Shown in pieces: positions 52,530 to 63,659 of a DNA stretch of 64,000 nt; the first letter of the stretch is position 1, and each line of letters starts with the position of its first letter. The notes under the pieces were generated by a model. It had not been told where the DNA came from, ran no database searches, and worked only from the letters and a program-made list of their open reading frames with translations. A program made the translations under genes and the position numbers. Source of the stretch: Hepsetus odoe (lineage: Eukaryota; Chordata; Actinopteri; Characiformes; Hepsetidae); assembly GCA_017165825.1 (NCBI GenBank), contig CM029386.1:4345729-4409728 (forward strand), read 5' to 3'.

Positions 52530-53550
52530 GAACTACTTATTCTTCTTCTTTGTCTTTTGGCTGCTTCCGATTAGGAGTCGCCACAGCGGATCAAATGCCT
52601 CCGCTTCCTACAGTCCTATGCATCTTCCTCCTTCAAACCGACCCCATTGATATCCAAAGAGGAACCTATATATTCCTCTTTAGTCTTCAATTTTTAATAA
52701 TAATAATAATAATCCTTTATTTATAATCCCACGTATGGGAAATTCGTCCTCTGCATTTCACCCATACACACACGTGCAGCAGTGGGCTGCTATTGAAAGC
52801 ACCCGGGGAGCAGTGATGGGGACGGCATCTTGCTCAAGGGTACCTCAGGGCAACCTACTGGGAAGGGGTTCAAACCCCCGATCCTCTGATCATGTGGCTA
52901 ACGCCCTAACCACTAGGCCACCGCTGCCTCTTTCCTGGCAGCTCCATCTTCAAAATCCTCCTCCCAATATATTGGACATGCCCAAACCAATGCAACCTTG
53001 CCTCTCTGTCTTTTTCTCCAAAATGTCTATTCTGAGATGTCCTTCTAATATACTAATTTCTAATCCTGTCCATCCTTGTCACGCCCAACAAAAATCTCAG
53101 CATCTTTAACTCTGACACCTCCAGCTCTGCCTCCTGTCTTTTCATCAGTGCCACCATCTCCAACCCGTACAAAAAAGCTGATCTCACTACTGTCCTGTAA
53201 ACCTTCCCTTTTACTCACGGGTACCCGTCTGTTACAAATCAATCCTGCCAGTTTTCTCCTTTCCAACCTGCCTGCACTTTCTTCTTCACCTCTCTTCTAC
53301 ACTCACCGTCACTCTGAACTGTTGATCCCAAATGTTTTAATTCCTCTACCTTTGTCACCTCTACTCCCTGCATCCTAACCACGCCACTTTCCTTGCTTTC
53401 ATTCACACTCATGTATTGTTTTTGTCCTACTCACTTTCATTCCTCTCCTCTCCTATCAGATCTCCATCTCTCCAGGTTCTCCTCAAGTTGCTCCTTACTC
53501 TCACCACAGATCACAATATCATCAGCAAACATCATCGTCCATGGGGACTC
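52530..53550 (-). mobile_element. RTE (BovB/CFDP2-like) LINE 3' half, interrupted by SINE-B
   Basis: The 3' terminus (cgattaggagtcgccacagc...) is at the low end. The minus-strand translation from 53550 gives D-D-I-V-I-C-G-E-S-K-E-Q-L, the thumb, G-V-T-R-M-D-R-I-R-N, and H-W-F-G-H-V in pieces. A SINE-B copy inserted at 52720-52930 separates the coding part from the 3' end. Confidence 0.85.
52720..52930 (-). repeat. SINE-B copy inside the RTE element
   Basis: The reverse complement shows ggcagcggtggcctagtggtt, gggttcaaac... and the ggtgaaatgcagaggac end, about 200 bp. Confidence 0.85.
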
Positions 53551-53564
53551 CTGTTTAAACACGG

Positions 53565-54075
53565 CTAACTCACTGTTAAAAGCTAATTGAGCTCTAGTGG
53601 CTAACAGCTAACATAGGTTAAAAGCCATCAGAGCATTAGTGGCTAAAAGCTAACATAGGTTAAAAGCTTACTGAGCATTAGCAGCTAACTGATGGCAAAA
53701 AGCTAACTGAGCATTAGCAGCTAACTGATGGCAAAAAGCTAACTGAGGCCTAAATAACTAACTAAAAGCTAACAACAGTTTCTGACAGTTAGCAAATAGC
53801 TAATAGCTAACTTAATGCTTAATAAAAGCTGATGGCTAGAAGCTAACTGACAGCTAATATCTAATTGAATGCTACCAACAGCTAACTGATGGCTGAAAGC
53901 TAATTGACGGCTAACTAACGGCTAATCACTAAACAATAGCTAACTATTGGTTAACAGCTAAATTAAGGTTAACTGAGTGCTAAATACAGACTAAATTAGT
54001 TAAAAGACTGTTTTGCTCCAATCAGAAAAGTATTTCTCTCCACAGAAATGTTAATCTTCATCATCTTACTGTCAT
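53565..54075 (+). repeat. TTAGC (GCTAA) minisatellite repeat
   Basis: A long degenerate array of agctaac/ggctaac-type units to about 53960, followed by cagaaaagtatttctctccac and agaaatgttaatcttcatca. Array and flank are the inverse of 18775-19100. Confidence 0.88.
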
Positions 54076-54109
54076 CACACATGACTAGATTTAAAAACAT
54101 TTTTTTTCC

Positions 54110-54325
54110 ATGGGCCATTCGAACCCTAAACACTCAGTAACTCAATGCTCCAAACACCACCAACACATATGCACACAGCACCTTAAATCTGGTTATATAC
54201 ATTATTATTTTTTTATCTATTAAATAATCTTAAATGCATAGAAGTAGGGGACCCCCCCCCCCCCCCATGTTGTTGTACATTGTACAATGACAATAAAGCC
54301 TATTCTCTATTCTATTCTATATGTG
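54110..54325 (+). mobile_element. LINE 3' UTR fragment
   Basis: It ends tgttgtacattgtacaatgacaataaagcc and tattctattc repeats, the terminal layout of L2/Rex1-type fish LINEs, and contains a long C homopolymer near 54255. Confidence 0.65.
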
Positions 54326-54471
54326 CTCTGTAATGTCATTTGTGAAACTGTTTACTTGATATCCATAATAACAACTGTTCTTACAGTAAATATCCAGTGG
54401 CCAGTCCATTAACTGCTCCCAGAATAATGTCATACTTTTCTGGGTTGCACTAAAAGGTAAAATCACATTTT

Positions 54472-54478
<7 letters not shown>

Positions 54479-54546
<68 letters not shown>
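54479..54546. repeat. (TA)n microsatellite
   Basis: About 34 TA units. A GATA-rich tract follows at 54755-54800. Confidence 0.97.
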
Positions 54547-54549
<3 letters not shown>

Positions 54550-54889
54550 AAAACTAAAACATATTAAATCACTTTTTAATAAACCACTAAATTTGTGGCC
54601 TGGAATATTAGTGGTCGAATATTAGTAGTCGATCAACAGGGCCTGGCTGCAGTTCTTTTGCAGATTGTATTTTCATACAAGCCTCCACAGATAGGCATTG
54701 ATAACCTGACAGCAAAAATATTATTTAAAATAGCAAATAATAAACAAGCAAATAGAGATAAAGATAGATATAGAGATATAGAGACAGACAGAGATAGATA
54801 GATATTAGTGGAATAGTAGTCATCTTTATTTTTCCATCATATCATACCCCTTTAAAAAAAAACACACCTCATTCTCAAATTCCAGACCA

Positions 54890-55640
54890 GGAGCTGTGCT
54901 TGAAACGTCCCACTAAAACATTTCATATGGACCAATACTTTAAAGCAGGACATGGACATTTTTCCCTTCCCAGGCCTCTTCCACACCTATATAAAAACAC
55001 ACATTGGAAAAACTACACTCTACAAATATAGCCATCATAGCAGTGGTGGAGACAGTGGCTAGAGGAGACGAGGGTGATGTCTTCTGAGGAGATGGAGATT
55101 TAGTAGGGAGTGAAGCTGGTGATAGTAAACCAGGAGGAGACCTGGACACTGTGAATGGTGCAGATGAAGATGGATGGGAGAAGGGGAGATGTCATATGAA
55201 GTGAGGCAGCTGGAGAAATTGAGGACTGTATAGCTGATGGAAAGATGGTCATTGAGGCTTTAAATGCCTTCTCTTATAATTTCCTTAGAATTCTTGGTAC
55301 CTCTTCTAAATGAGGTTTTAGGTTTTAGGTTTTAGGTTTTAGGTCCATGCTGCCTTTTTGGACTTTCCAAGCTTTCCAAAAATCATCATCCAGATCAACA
55401 CATGTCTCCTCTATTTGTATTCACTGTGAAAGGTCCCAAGAATTCTGGGTCTATTTTTCCTCCCTTCCACTGTTGGCTACAAACATTCCTCCTCCACGCT
55501 AAATTTCCAGCCTGAAGGTTGTGGCCAGTTGGTTTAGATAGAAGTCTCTTTCTTTTCCTCTCCTGTACCTTTTCAACATTTGCCTCTACAATTGTTAGCA
55601 TTTGTTGCTGCTTTTCTATATCAAGTGTTCTCTTCTTCCA
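54890..55640 (-). pseudogene. Integrase-like retroelement/domesticated-type remnant
   Basis: On the minus strand, 55601-55395 reads A-N-V-E-K-V-Q-E-R-K-R-K-R, then Q-A-G-N-L-A-W-R-R-N and F-L-G-P-F-T-V, the C-terminal SH3-like end of a gypsy/KRBA2-type integrase. A Ser/Pro-rich tail follows in another frame (55149-54940), ending S-I-G-P-Y-E-M-F. Stops and frame breaks are frequent. Confidence 0.5.
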
Positions 55641-56125
55641 AATATTTAAATATTGTATTTAATTAGTTTTTAATTACTGGGAAGTCTTGAAATTTTTCTG
55701 TCCCTGTAGATAATACACACATGTAAGAATCGGTCTAACCTTGTGTTCAGGCACTTCAGAAGGGTAACAAAAATGGGCTCAATAAATAAAAATGTATGCA
55801 CTCATAAAAAAAAAACCCATGAGCTATATTTAGTACTGAAAGACATTTGGCATCCCTTTGTTCTTAAAACAAATTCTATTCTATTGCCTACATCCAGTGT
55901 TGTATTGTAGTTAAGAAATAATGATGTCATTGCAGAGATTAATAAAATATCCTGGAGGGAGGGACCATCCAACATGTCTCTGACAACGGTTCACAGTCCA
56001 CTCCAGCAGCACGAGCAGTGATCACAACACAGTCAGTGATGGTCCTGCGCTGGTTCAGCAGTGATGTTTTTATTACATGTGTAATAATACACTATTACAT
56101 GAGAAAGACTCTTAACTAACAAGCC
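55641..56125. other. No feature recognised
   Basis: Non-coding, with no named repeat. Confidence 0.5.
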
Positions 56126-56129
56126 TATC

Positions 56130-56535
56130 CTTTTCTTCTACACATACATGCTTCATGGGGAATAGCTTTTTCCCCCTGGCCATCAGACTTCTAAACCGTT
56201 AATGTCTCCACACCTATTATTCATCCATTGCTAGCTTTTATCTATTTATTTTCTTCCTGCACTCTGCACTTTTCTTATGCTGCTCTGTTACACCGTTACA
56301 CTGCCCAACAACCTGTTCTTCTGGATGAAAGTACTGTCTGTTGTGCTGACTGTTGTTGTCTGTTGTCTTGTGTATTATGTTGTGTCTTCTGTTATGTCTT
56401 ATGTTGTCTTGTGTCCTGTGTCTTGTCTGTTGTTGTCTTGTGTGTAGCATCAGGGTCCTGGAGGAACGTTATTTTGTTTCACTATGTACTGTGTATGTGG
56501 CTGAAATGACAATAAAATCCTACTTGACTTGACTT
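56130..56535 (+). mobile_element. Rex1-like LINE 3' end
   Basis: The last coding residues (F-P-L-A-I-R-L-L-N region) near 56165-56200 are followed by the same 3' UTR as 43261-43550 (catcagggtcctggaggaac, gctgaaatgacaataaaatcc, ttgacttgactt). Confidence 0.85.
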
Positions 56536-56539
56536 GATT

Positions 56540-57027
56540 TCATCAGCTTCATCACCAGCAGCACCCTCATCTGCTGTTTAGTTTACCAGTTTAACACTAT
56601 TTCATATCATCAGTGTTATAAAGACGTGTGTAGGTTTATTGGTCATTTTGAACAGAAATAAAATGTTGATAGTTATTGAAACACCCTGGTTCCACTGTAA
56701 AGAAAATCTGAGTCAGTGCCTCTAAACCTCTAAAGCACTTGACTTCCATCTCTGTGAATTATAGAGAAATGCTGAAAAATCACTTGAACTGTCATTTAAA
56801 TGATTGTATTTTAATGAACATCATTATCATTTTATTTATTGTACATTTTTCTGATTCTACACTCGAGTCTCCGTGTTGGTCAAACAGCACTATTGAACCA
56901 AAATACACCTTTTTTAACTTGTGTTTTTTAAAATCAAAACATCAAACAAACATCACCAACGATATTAAACTTACACTGTTCTTGGAGGAAATCAGAAACA
57001 CGCACACACACAAACACACACACAATG
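56540..57027. other. 3' flank of NLR locus E
   Basis: No gene or repeat was recognised apart from a CA tract near 57002-57024. Confidence 0.5.
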
Positions 57028-57572
57028 TTATTCTATCTTACACAGACACACTGAGGAGTGAATGTAATAAAACCCAAATCCTGCACAAAGCGGTTCAGTG
57101 AATGTGCTGTTGAATGTGTGTATATGTGTGAGTGTGTGTGTATCAGAGGAGACACTGTAGAAGGACAGAGTGCCAGAGGGACAGTCCACATACACTCCTA
57201 CTCTGTTAGATCTGGAGGGAGGAGGAGGGACAGCAATTCTCTTCTTATTGTGAAGAATATAGAAACTGTTATTAAAACAAATCAGACTCCAGGACTTTTC
57301 ATTCAGCCCAAACCCAGAGTCTTCTCTCCATCCTTTCCTCCTGATTGATTTATGAGTCACTGGTACTTCAACACCATCACCGCACCACTCGACCTCCCAG
57401 TAACAGCGTCCACTCACACTCTCTCTACACAAAACCTGCCGATACTCATCAAATCTGTCTGGATGATCAGGATACGACTGTCGGTCTTCCACACACTCCA
57501 CCTTCCTGTTCTCCTCAGAGAGAGAGAGGAGTGTGTGTGCTGTGTTTGGATCCAGTGTGAACTCACAGCCAT
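57028..57572 (-). CDS. NLR locus E: intact B30.2 (PRY-SPRY) exon
   Basis: After a gtgtgcag acceptor (57573-57574) the minus-strand frame runs to TAA at 57028-57030, about 180 codons. PRY: G-C-E-F-T-L-D-P-N-T-A-H and L-S-L-S-E-E-N-R-K-V. SPRY: G-R-C-Y-W-E-V-E-W, N-E-K-S-W-S-L, V-G-V-Y-V-D and G-T-L-S-F-Y-S-V. All B30.2 landmarks are present without a stop. In fish NLR-C proteins this is the C-terminal, probably ligand-binding, domain. Upstream only the 47-bp linker remains in the window, so the exon may be part of a broken gene. Confidence 0.93.
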
Positions 57573-57610
57573 CTGCACACAAGAAGAGACATTAGAGAAG
57601 AAAAAACAAC

Positions 57611-57611
<1 letters not shown>

Positions 57612-57652
<41 letters not shown>
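57612..57652. repeat. (GT)n microsatellite
   Basis: Lies between the linker and B30.2 exons of locus E; a (CA)n tract follows at 57717-57740. Confidence 0.95.
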
Positions 57653-57656
<4 letters not shown>

Positions 57657-57661
57657 CGTAC

Positions 57662-57708
57662 ATTTATTTAGTCCTTGTCTGATTCTGATCTCCCCTCCAT
57701 GTTCCAGT
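57662..57708 (-). CDS. NLR locus E: 47-bp linker exon
   Basis: A ttacttag acceptor and a gtacgt donor enclose R-L-E-H-G-G-E-I-R-I-R-Q-G-L-N-K. Same length and phase as locus A. Confidence 0.85.
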
Positions 57709-57749
57709 CTAAGTAAACACACACACACACACACACACACCATTAGCAT

Positions 57750-58025
57750 TACTGAACGTGACTGAATGGAAGGAGTTTAAATTTGTTTTGATCATGTGAC
57801 TTCATGTGTTGATGTTGTTTGTTCTTGTATTCAGTGGTTTTTAAAGTGTTTACTTTAGAAGAAGGCAGGAAGTGTATCATGTGACCCGTAGTTGGGAGGT
57901 TTTTGATCAGAAGGAAAAGAGTGTCTGTTGTTTTGTCTTTTGACAACATGGGGGGGTATAGAAATGGGTTTATTGTTGTCCATGTTAGTTAATTTTGAGT
58001 AAATGTTACTTTATGGAAAGTCACG
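57750..58025. other. Upstream of locus E, no LRR exon found
   Basis: I searched for the L-D-L-S-N-N and L-L-S-A-G-L signatures on the minus strand and found none before the LTR element. Confidence 0.5.
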
Positions 58026-58505
58026 GCTATCTACCATGACAGAAGCCCCGTCTCAAAAGTGCAACTCATGGGGCACTCAACCTTACCCTGCTTGAAGCTG
58101 AGCCTTTGAGGGGAGGTCCCCCTTTAACAAGTCCCCCCCATTTAAAAGTCCCCCTAACAGTTCAACAGGCCAACACAGGCACAAGGTGACCTCAGCCCAG
58201 CTGTGGCCCTGTCCAAGGCTGCAGGCAGTGGTGAGGGGTAACCCAATTCCCCATCCATATAGTCCAAAAGGCACCACCACCCTGGGCAGGTGCAGATGCT
58301 GGCCGTGAAGAAGCCCTACTCGGCAGGCTTGGCAGTCTCAGTCAGAGAAGCCCCATCCTAAGGTGGGCGCAGCAGCAGACGCAAGGGTCCTGCCCTCCTT
58401 GGCAGGCACAGACACAGAAAGAGAAGCCCACCCCCATTTCCCACCCTGCATTTTACTCTTTATTCTGTGTCCTCTCTTAATTGCTGAAGCTCAGAGAAAT
58501 CAGAT

Positions 58506-58768
58506 AAGGGGCAGCGATGGCCTAGTGGTTAGGGAGTTGGCCCTGCATCGGAAGATTGTGGGTTCAATTCCCTCACAAGTAGGTTGCCCTGAGGTGCCCC
58601 TGAGCAAGGTACCATCTATATCACTGCTCCCCAGGTGCTTTCAATTGCTGCCCACTGCTGCACGGTGTTTGTGTGCATGGGTCAAAAGCAGAGGTCCAAT
58701 TTTGTTGTGGTTCACGTGTGCTGTGCTGTGACCTCGCAATGACAAGGGTTGTCACTTTTATAAGCATC
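58506..58768 (+). repeat. SINE-B copy, full length
   Basis: Head with A box (tggcctagtggttaggg) and B box (gggttcaattccc), body (gttgccctgaggtgcccctg), and tail (tgacctcgcaatgacaaggg, ttgtcactttta). It is the reference for the fragments at 1030, 2148, 47560, 52720 and 61195. Confidence 0.92.
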
Positions 58769-58892
58769 TTTCTCAGAGTTCTCAAATGGCTGCTCTGTCT
58801 CTGCGATCTGAGCTCCTGCTGCTCCTTTACTGCTGCTCTACTTTACTGTTGGGAGTGAATTCAGGATGCATGCTCTTTTCATCTTCCTTCAG

Positions 58893-60250
58893 TTATTTAA
58901 GCTCTGCCTCCAAAGACATTACCTGCTTCTCCTTCTCCTTCAGACTGTTCTTTAGTTGCTCCACTTCTGAGCTTGCCTGAGCTCTGCCTTGACTCCTGCT
59001 ACAGTACCTTCTCAGCCTCCATGTCCGATTCAGCCATTTTCCCTCAGTGGTCATTTTTGTCTCCAACTTCTCCTGCCTGACTGAAATCTCTACTCCATTC
59101 TTGGCATTCTGTGCAGTTTGGCTTTCATGTTCCTTTATTTTCCATAACAATTCCTTTCTGATAACAAGTGCAGCCTAAAGTCTCTACTTCTATGGCCTCT
59201 TTTTCTTTTAACGTTGTCTTCAGGCAGAGCCTTCTTTTCCACTTCCATGTTTTCAATTTGACTTGACAAAGAGACAAGCATCCTTTGGTCTCCTCTAGTT
59301 GAGAAAGCAGGTGGTTGATCTGTTCTTCGTGTTTCATCTATTCATTAGAGGCAGATGTGATCACCTGTATAACTGAGACATCTCTCTCCTTCAGCTGAGT
59401 CCCTTCAGTAAATCTTTCTGTTGATTGATTTGAATGTTCGTGCAACTGACCATTAGTGTTTCTGTCAAATTTCAGAGAGGAGTGCACTGTGCTTAATGCT
59501 GGCCTGTTTAAGATTTTTGACTCGGCCATTAGATTCTCTTGGAAACTGTTAATGTTCTCAGTTAATGGGAGGCCATCTCATCTTCAAACATCACTATTTC
59601 ATCTGAAAGAACAGAATTTTCTTTTTGCTTTTCTTCCAATTTCTTACACTTTAATTCTGTACCATACAGGGCTTGCCACAAATCTACATTCTCAATCTCT
59701 CTGGCCTGAACTGTGACTAAAATTTCCTCTAATTGGCTTTTCATTGGCTTTTACTCATTAAAGCTTCTAATTCTTTCTCCTTAAGCTTCTCTGAACCTTG
59801 CTGATTAGCCAAAGTAGCATCTGCCAATTGTTCATTCAAGTTATCTAGATCCTGTTTCAGTGCGTGCACTTTACTATCTTTGGTGGTAAGTTCATTCTTA
59901 ATTCCTTGAAGCTGCTCAGCAAGAACCTTTTTTGACTGCTTTTCCCAATACAGAACCGACAGCCACTAACCTGGACCTGCTCTGTCTCTACCCTGGACTT
60001 TTTTCAAGGAGCCTCAAGTTTGGTTTCTTTGCTTTTTGGAAGAGCTGCTGTGATTGATGTAGCCTCAGCAATTTTGAGAGAGGATTCCTTATTGACCTTT
60101 GCAGCAGATCCCTTAACAACCTTGGCAGAGTGAATGGCTCCAATTTGACATGGGAGCCAGCTTCGCAGATCCGCATTCTTTGACACAAGTGGAAGCCCCA
60201 CCTTCTGTTACGCGGACGGAAGATGTTGACGAAGCCACGCCTTCCACAAC
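58893..60250 (-). pseudogene. Coiled-coil gag-like region of the second LTR element
   Basis: Minus-strand frame pieces at 60346-60113 (Pro/Ala/Ser-rich), 60201-60004, 59744-59562 (Q-L-E-E-I-L-V-T-V-Q-A-R-E-I-E, K-K-L-E-E-K-Q-K-E-N), 59529-59338, 59337-59125 (Q-L-E-E-T-K-G) and 59150-58893 (V-E-Q-L-K-N-S-L-K-E-K-E-K-Q). Together they describe a long helical protein with heptads. The E-Q-L-K-N-S segment is shared with the 327-aa ORF of the first element, which supports common descent. Confidence 0.6.
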
Positions 60251-60744
60251 AAGAGTGAAAGGCCCTGTCAAAGACCTGCCCTCCTGTGCTGACATGGGCG
60301 ACAGCATTGCAGCCCCACCTTCTGGGGCTAATGCGGGAGCCGGCAAAGAAGAGTCATTCTCGGCCCCCCTTTCGGTGATAATGCTGAAGCCACTGTAGAA
60401 GCACTACCCTTCGGAGCTAAGGTGGAAGACGTCACTGAAGGCCCCCCTTCCTGTGCTAAGGTGAAAGTAACCAGAACAGTTTCAGCTTATAGACGCTGAG
60501 GAAATGGGAGCTTTGATTTGAGGGGGAGCAGGCGAAGCATGGAGCTCCAGAATAGATACGACTGAAACCCCAAATGCCAGGGTCCCCAGACATTGCACTT
60601 CCTACTTGAGGGTCAGCACCTTCGCCCACAGAGCTTGCTCATGCCCTTCCGGCCTTCTGCAACGTTCTGGTGTCCCTAATGTGCCCCCGCGTAATTGCCT
60701 GCTCCCTTTCTGGTCGCTACATCTGTTATCAGGTCAGTAATTTC

Positions 60745-60976
60745 TGTAATGCTTGGGTGGTGTGGTCTTGACATAAACGCCAGTGATCTGTGACTTGACT
60801 TTATTCAGCATAACAAACAAAGACGCACCCGCAAGTGTGAGATAGCCACCGAGAATTACTGACGCTCTGCTCTGACACATTGGGACCTTTAAATCCTTGT
60901 CCAATGGGACACACCTGATATCCTTGATGAGATGGTAGGTGTGTCCAGTCAGAGCAGAGCACCACCTACCATGACA
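60745..60976 (-). repeat. 5' LTR of the second coiled-coil element
   Basis: 232 bp. Immediately inside it the interior begins gaaattactgacc; the first element begins gaaatgagccgcc at the same place. Confidence 0.85.
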
Positions 60977-61138
60977 GATGTCAGGAAGGTGTTTATCGGA
61001 CAGAACATCATTTCACAAAGAGAGAAAGTTCAGCCATTAAACAAAAACAGTTAATAATTAAATCTGTGATCTGCATGTTGTTTTACTACAAATAAAATGA
61101 GATGAACATCCTCTCAGCCAATCCTTTATTTCTCTCTC

Positions 61139-61165
61139 GCTCTCTCTCTCTTTGCATGCTGTTGC
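61139..61165. repeat. (CT)n tract
   Basis: tctctctcgctctctctctc run. Confidence 0.85.
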
Positions 61166-61194
61166 ATTTTGTCAGTACAGTCTGTAAGTAACAC

Positions 61195-61296
61195 ACACAC
61201 CTTGCTCAAGGGTACCTCAGAGCAACCCATTGGGAAGGGGTTCGAGCCCCCGATCATGTGGCCAACGCCCTAACCACTAGGCCATCACTGCCCCTT
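61195..61296 (-). repeat. SINE-B head fragment, reversed
   Basis: The reverse complement reads ggggcagtgatggcctagtgg, the ggggctcgaacccc B box and gggttgctctgaggtaccc. The 3' half is missing. Confidence 0.85.
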
Positions 61297-61379
61297 GTAA
61301 ATAATTATGTATTACTTAAAAAGAGAGGCAATTAAAAACTTGAAGAGAGGTCTTCAACCACTGCAGTTTTGAACTATTG

Positions 61380-61700
61380 GTAAGCAACCTTCAGTAATAG
61401 GGTGCCAGCTTTAGATAAGGTAAGATGACATCAGTAACAGGGTATCATCTTTAAGATGTTTTTCTATTGGTAGAGAGATGCTAAAGGTGGGGAAACATAG
61501 GTCCTGAATATGGTAGCTTTGAGAAGTATTGGTGGAAAACCATCAATGGGCTGGAATAATGTAAATGTCAAAGGAGGAGTCAAGTGTATGAATTGTATTT
61601 AAGGTCAAAGTTTGGGATAAGCTAATTGGAGCTGCTCCCACTAGACCACACCTGCTGAAACTCTTCATTAAACTGGTTTTGCCACATTTCTTTGACTTTG
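61380..61700 (+). repeat. Dispersed repeat R1
   Basis: Partner of 17000-17290 (same strand) and 32270-32570 and 41590-41720 (reverse). Confidence 0.7.
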
Positions 61701-62001
61701 ATTTCTGTCTTAGGCTCACACTTCAGCTTTCCACAACATATTAAACTGCCGTTGTCAGCAGGACTGAAAAGAGGCCACACAGGCTCCTGGTTTGGCACTG
61801 GTCCCAGGACCACCACCGATCTGGCACAGAACATTAAAGGTAAGCATTTTTTTCTTATTTTGTTGCCTTTTAGTTTAGGTTCTGTGTTAGAGACCAGTGG
61901 AGGGGGAATTTGGGCCTCTAGGAGACTCATGTACCTCTCCAACAAAGAACTGTATTTAATGTTTATAAAAAAGTAAACGTGTATTTAAAAAATAAATACA
62001 C

Positions 62002-63450
62002 AGCGTTCCAAATTATTATGCAAACTGTATTTAAGTGTCATGAAAATTAAATATTTAGTTTTTCAATTAAACTCATGGATGGTATTGTGTCTCAGGGCTC
62101 TTTGGATCACTGAAATCAATCTCGGACACCTGCGATAATTAGTTTGTCCGGTGAGCCCAATTAAAGGAAAACTACTGAAGAAGGACGTTCCACATTATTA
62201 AGCAGAACACCATTTTCAAGCAATATGGGAAGGAAAAAGGATCTCTCTGCTGCCGAAAAGTGTGAAAGCTGAGTCAGAGCAAACATGGGTTCATGGAGAT
62301 AAAGGCACAATGAGGAAGGTTTCTGCCAGATAAATACATTGGATTAAGAGAGCAGCTGCTAAAATGCAAATGCCATTACAAAGCAGCAAACAGGTATTTG
62401 AAGCTGCTGGTGCCTCTGGAGTCCTGTGAAAGTCAAGGTGTAGGATCCACCAGAGGTTTGCAGTTATGCATAAACCTTCTATTCAGCCTCCCCTAACCAA
62501 TGCTCACAAGCGGCTGCAGTGGGCCCAGAACTACATGAAGACTAATTTTCAAACAGTCTTGTTCAATGATGAGTGCTGTGCAACCCTAGATGGTCCAGAT
62601 GGATGGAGTGGTGGATGATTGGTGGACGGCCACCATGTCCCAACAAGGCTGAGACGTCAGCAAAGATGTGGTGGAGTCCCTTTTGGGCCGGAATCATGGG
62701 AGAGAGCTGGTCAACCCCTTTAGGGTCCCTGAAGATGTGAAAATGACCTCTGAAAAGTATGTGGAGTTTCTGACTGACCACTTTCTTCCATAGTACAAAA
62801 AGAAGCACTGTGCTTTCTGTAACAAAATCATCTTCATGCATGACAATGCACCATCTCATGCTGCAATGAATACCTCTGTTTCATTAGCTGCTATTGGCAT
62901 AAAAGGAAAGAAACTCATGGTGTGGCCCCAATCCTCCCCTGACCTCAATCCTATTGAGAACCTTTGGAGCATCCTCAAGCAAAAGATCTATGAGGGTGGG
63001 AGGAAGGTCACATAAAGATCACCCAAACAGCAGCTCTGGGAGGCTATTCTGCAACAAATTCAAGCAGAAACTCTCAAAAAATTCATAAGTTCAATGGGTG
63101 CAAGAATTGTGAAATAAGGGGTCCTATGTTAATATGCAGCTTGACCTGTTAAGATGTTTTTGAATGAAATAGCTTTTGATTTCAGTAAATATGACCTCCT
63201 AATGCTGCATATTCAACCAATGACCATTTTCAGTTCTTTACAACCTATAAAATTCTTTGGTCCAATAATTTGGACCAGTGCATTTTACGTTTTTTATTTT
63301 TGAAAAACATACTGTTATCATTGGGAGGTTTGTTCAGTAACATTCGAATTATACTCCAATGGCTGATGACTCAAAAATTATGCTGTCACTTGCATCGACA
63401 TTTAGGAAAATCAGAGAGAAGTATCATTTGCATAATTTGGAACGTGGTGT
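62002..63450 (+). mobile_element. Tc1/mariner transposon, copy 2
   Basis: The inverted ends are gttccaaattattatgcaaa (62004) and tttgcataatttggaac (63427-63443). The transposase has an N-terminal M-G-R-K-K-D-L-S-A-A-E-K-C at 62226, the first catalytic Asp in L-F-N-D-E-C (62568), the second in M-H-D-N-A-P-S-H-A (62842) and the Glu in N-P-I-E-N-L-W-S (62956). The last two are in one frame with 37 residues between them, the DD37E spacing. The distance from the first Asp to the second is not a multiple of three and there are stops near 62270, so it is inactive. Confidence 0.9.
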
Positions 63451-63659
63451 ACTTTATACTCCTCAAACAGAAACATTGGAGCGATACCATGAGAGGTTGA
63501 AATCCACTCTGAGAGAAATGTTTTGCTGTTTGAGTACTGAAGTCAAAGAGTTGGAGCTGTGGCCCAACTGTAAATAGTAGAATAAGAGCGTGCACGCCTG
63601 TTTTGAGTTGACCCTCTTAGGGCAGTCAGCTTTTAAATTCTGTAATGTATTACAGGTCA

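Larger units (their letters stand above)
58030..60976 (-). mobile_element. Second coiled-coil LTR element, one LTR truncated
   Basis: The right LTR (60745-60976) on the minus strand begins TGTCATGG, has gatttaaagg and gaataaag signals, and ends GCATTACA. The left side keeps only about the first 11 bases (ctaccatgaca, 58030-58040), next to a g-rich acggggcttc tract as in the 6911-9306 element. The interior encodes coiled-coil protein in several broken minus-strand frames. A SINE-B copy has inserted at 58506-58768. No enzymatic domain is visible. Confidence 0.8.
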
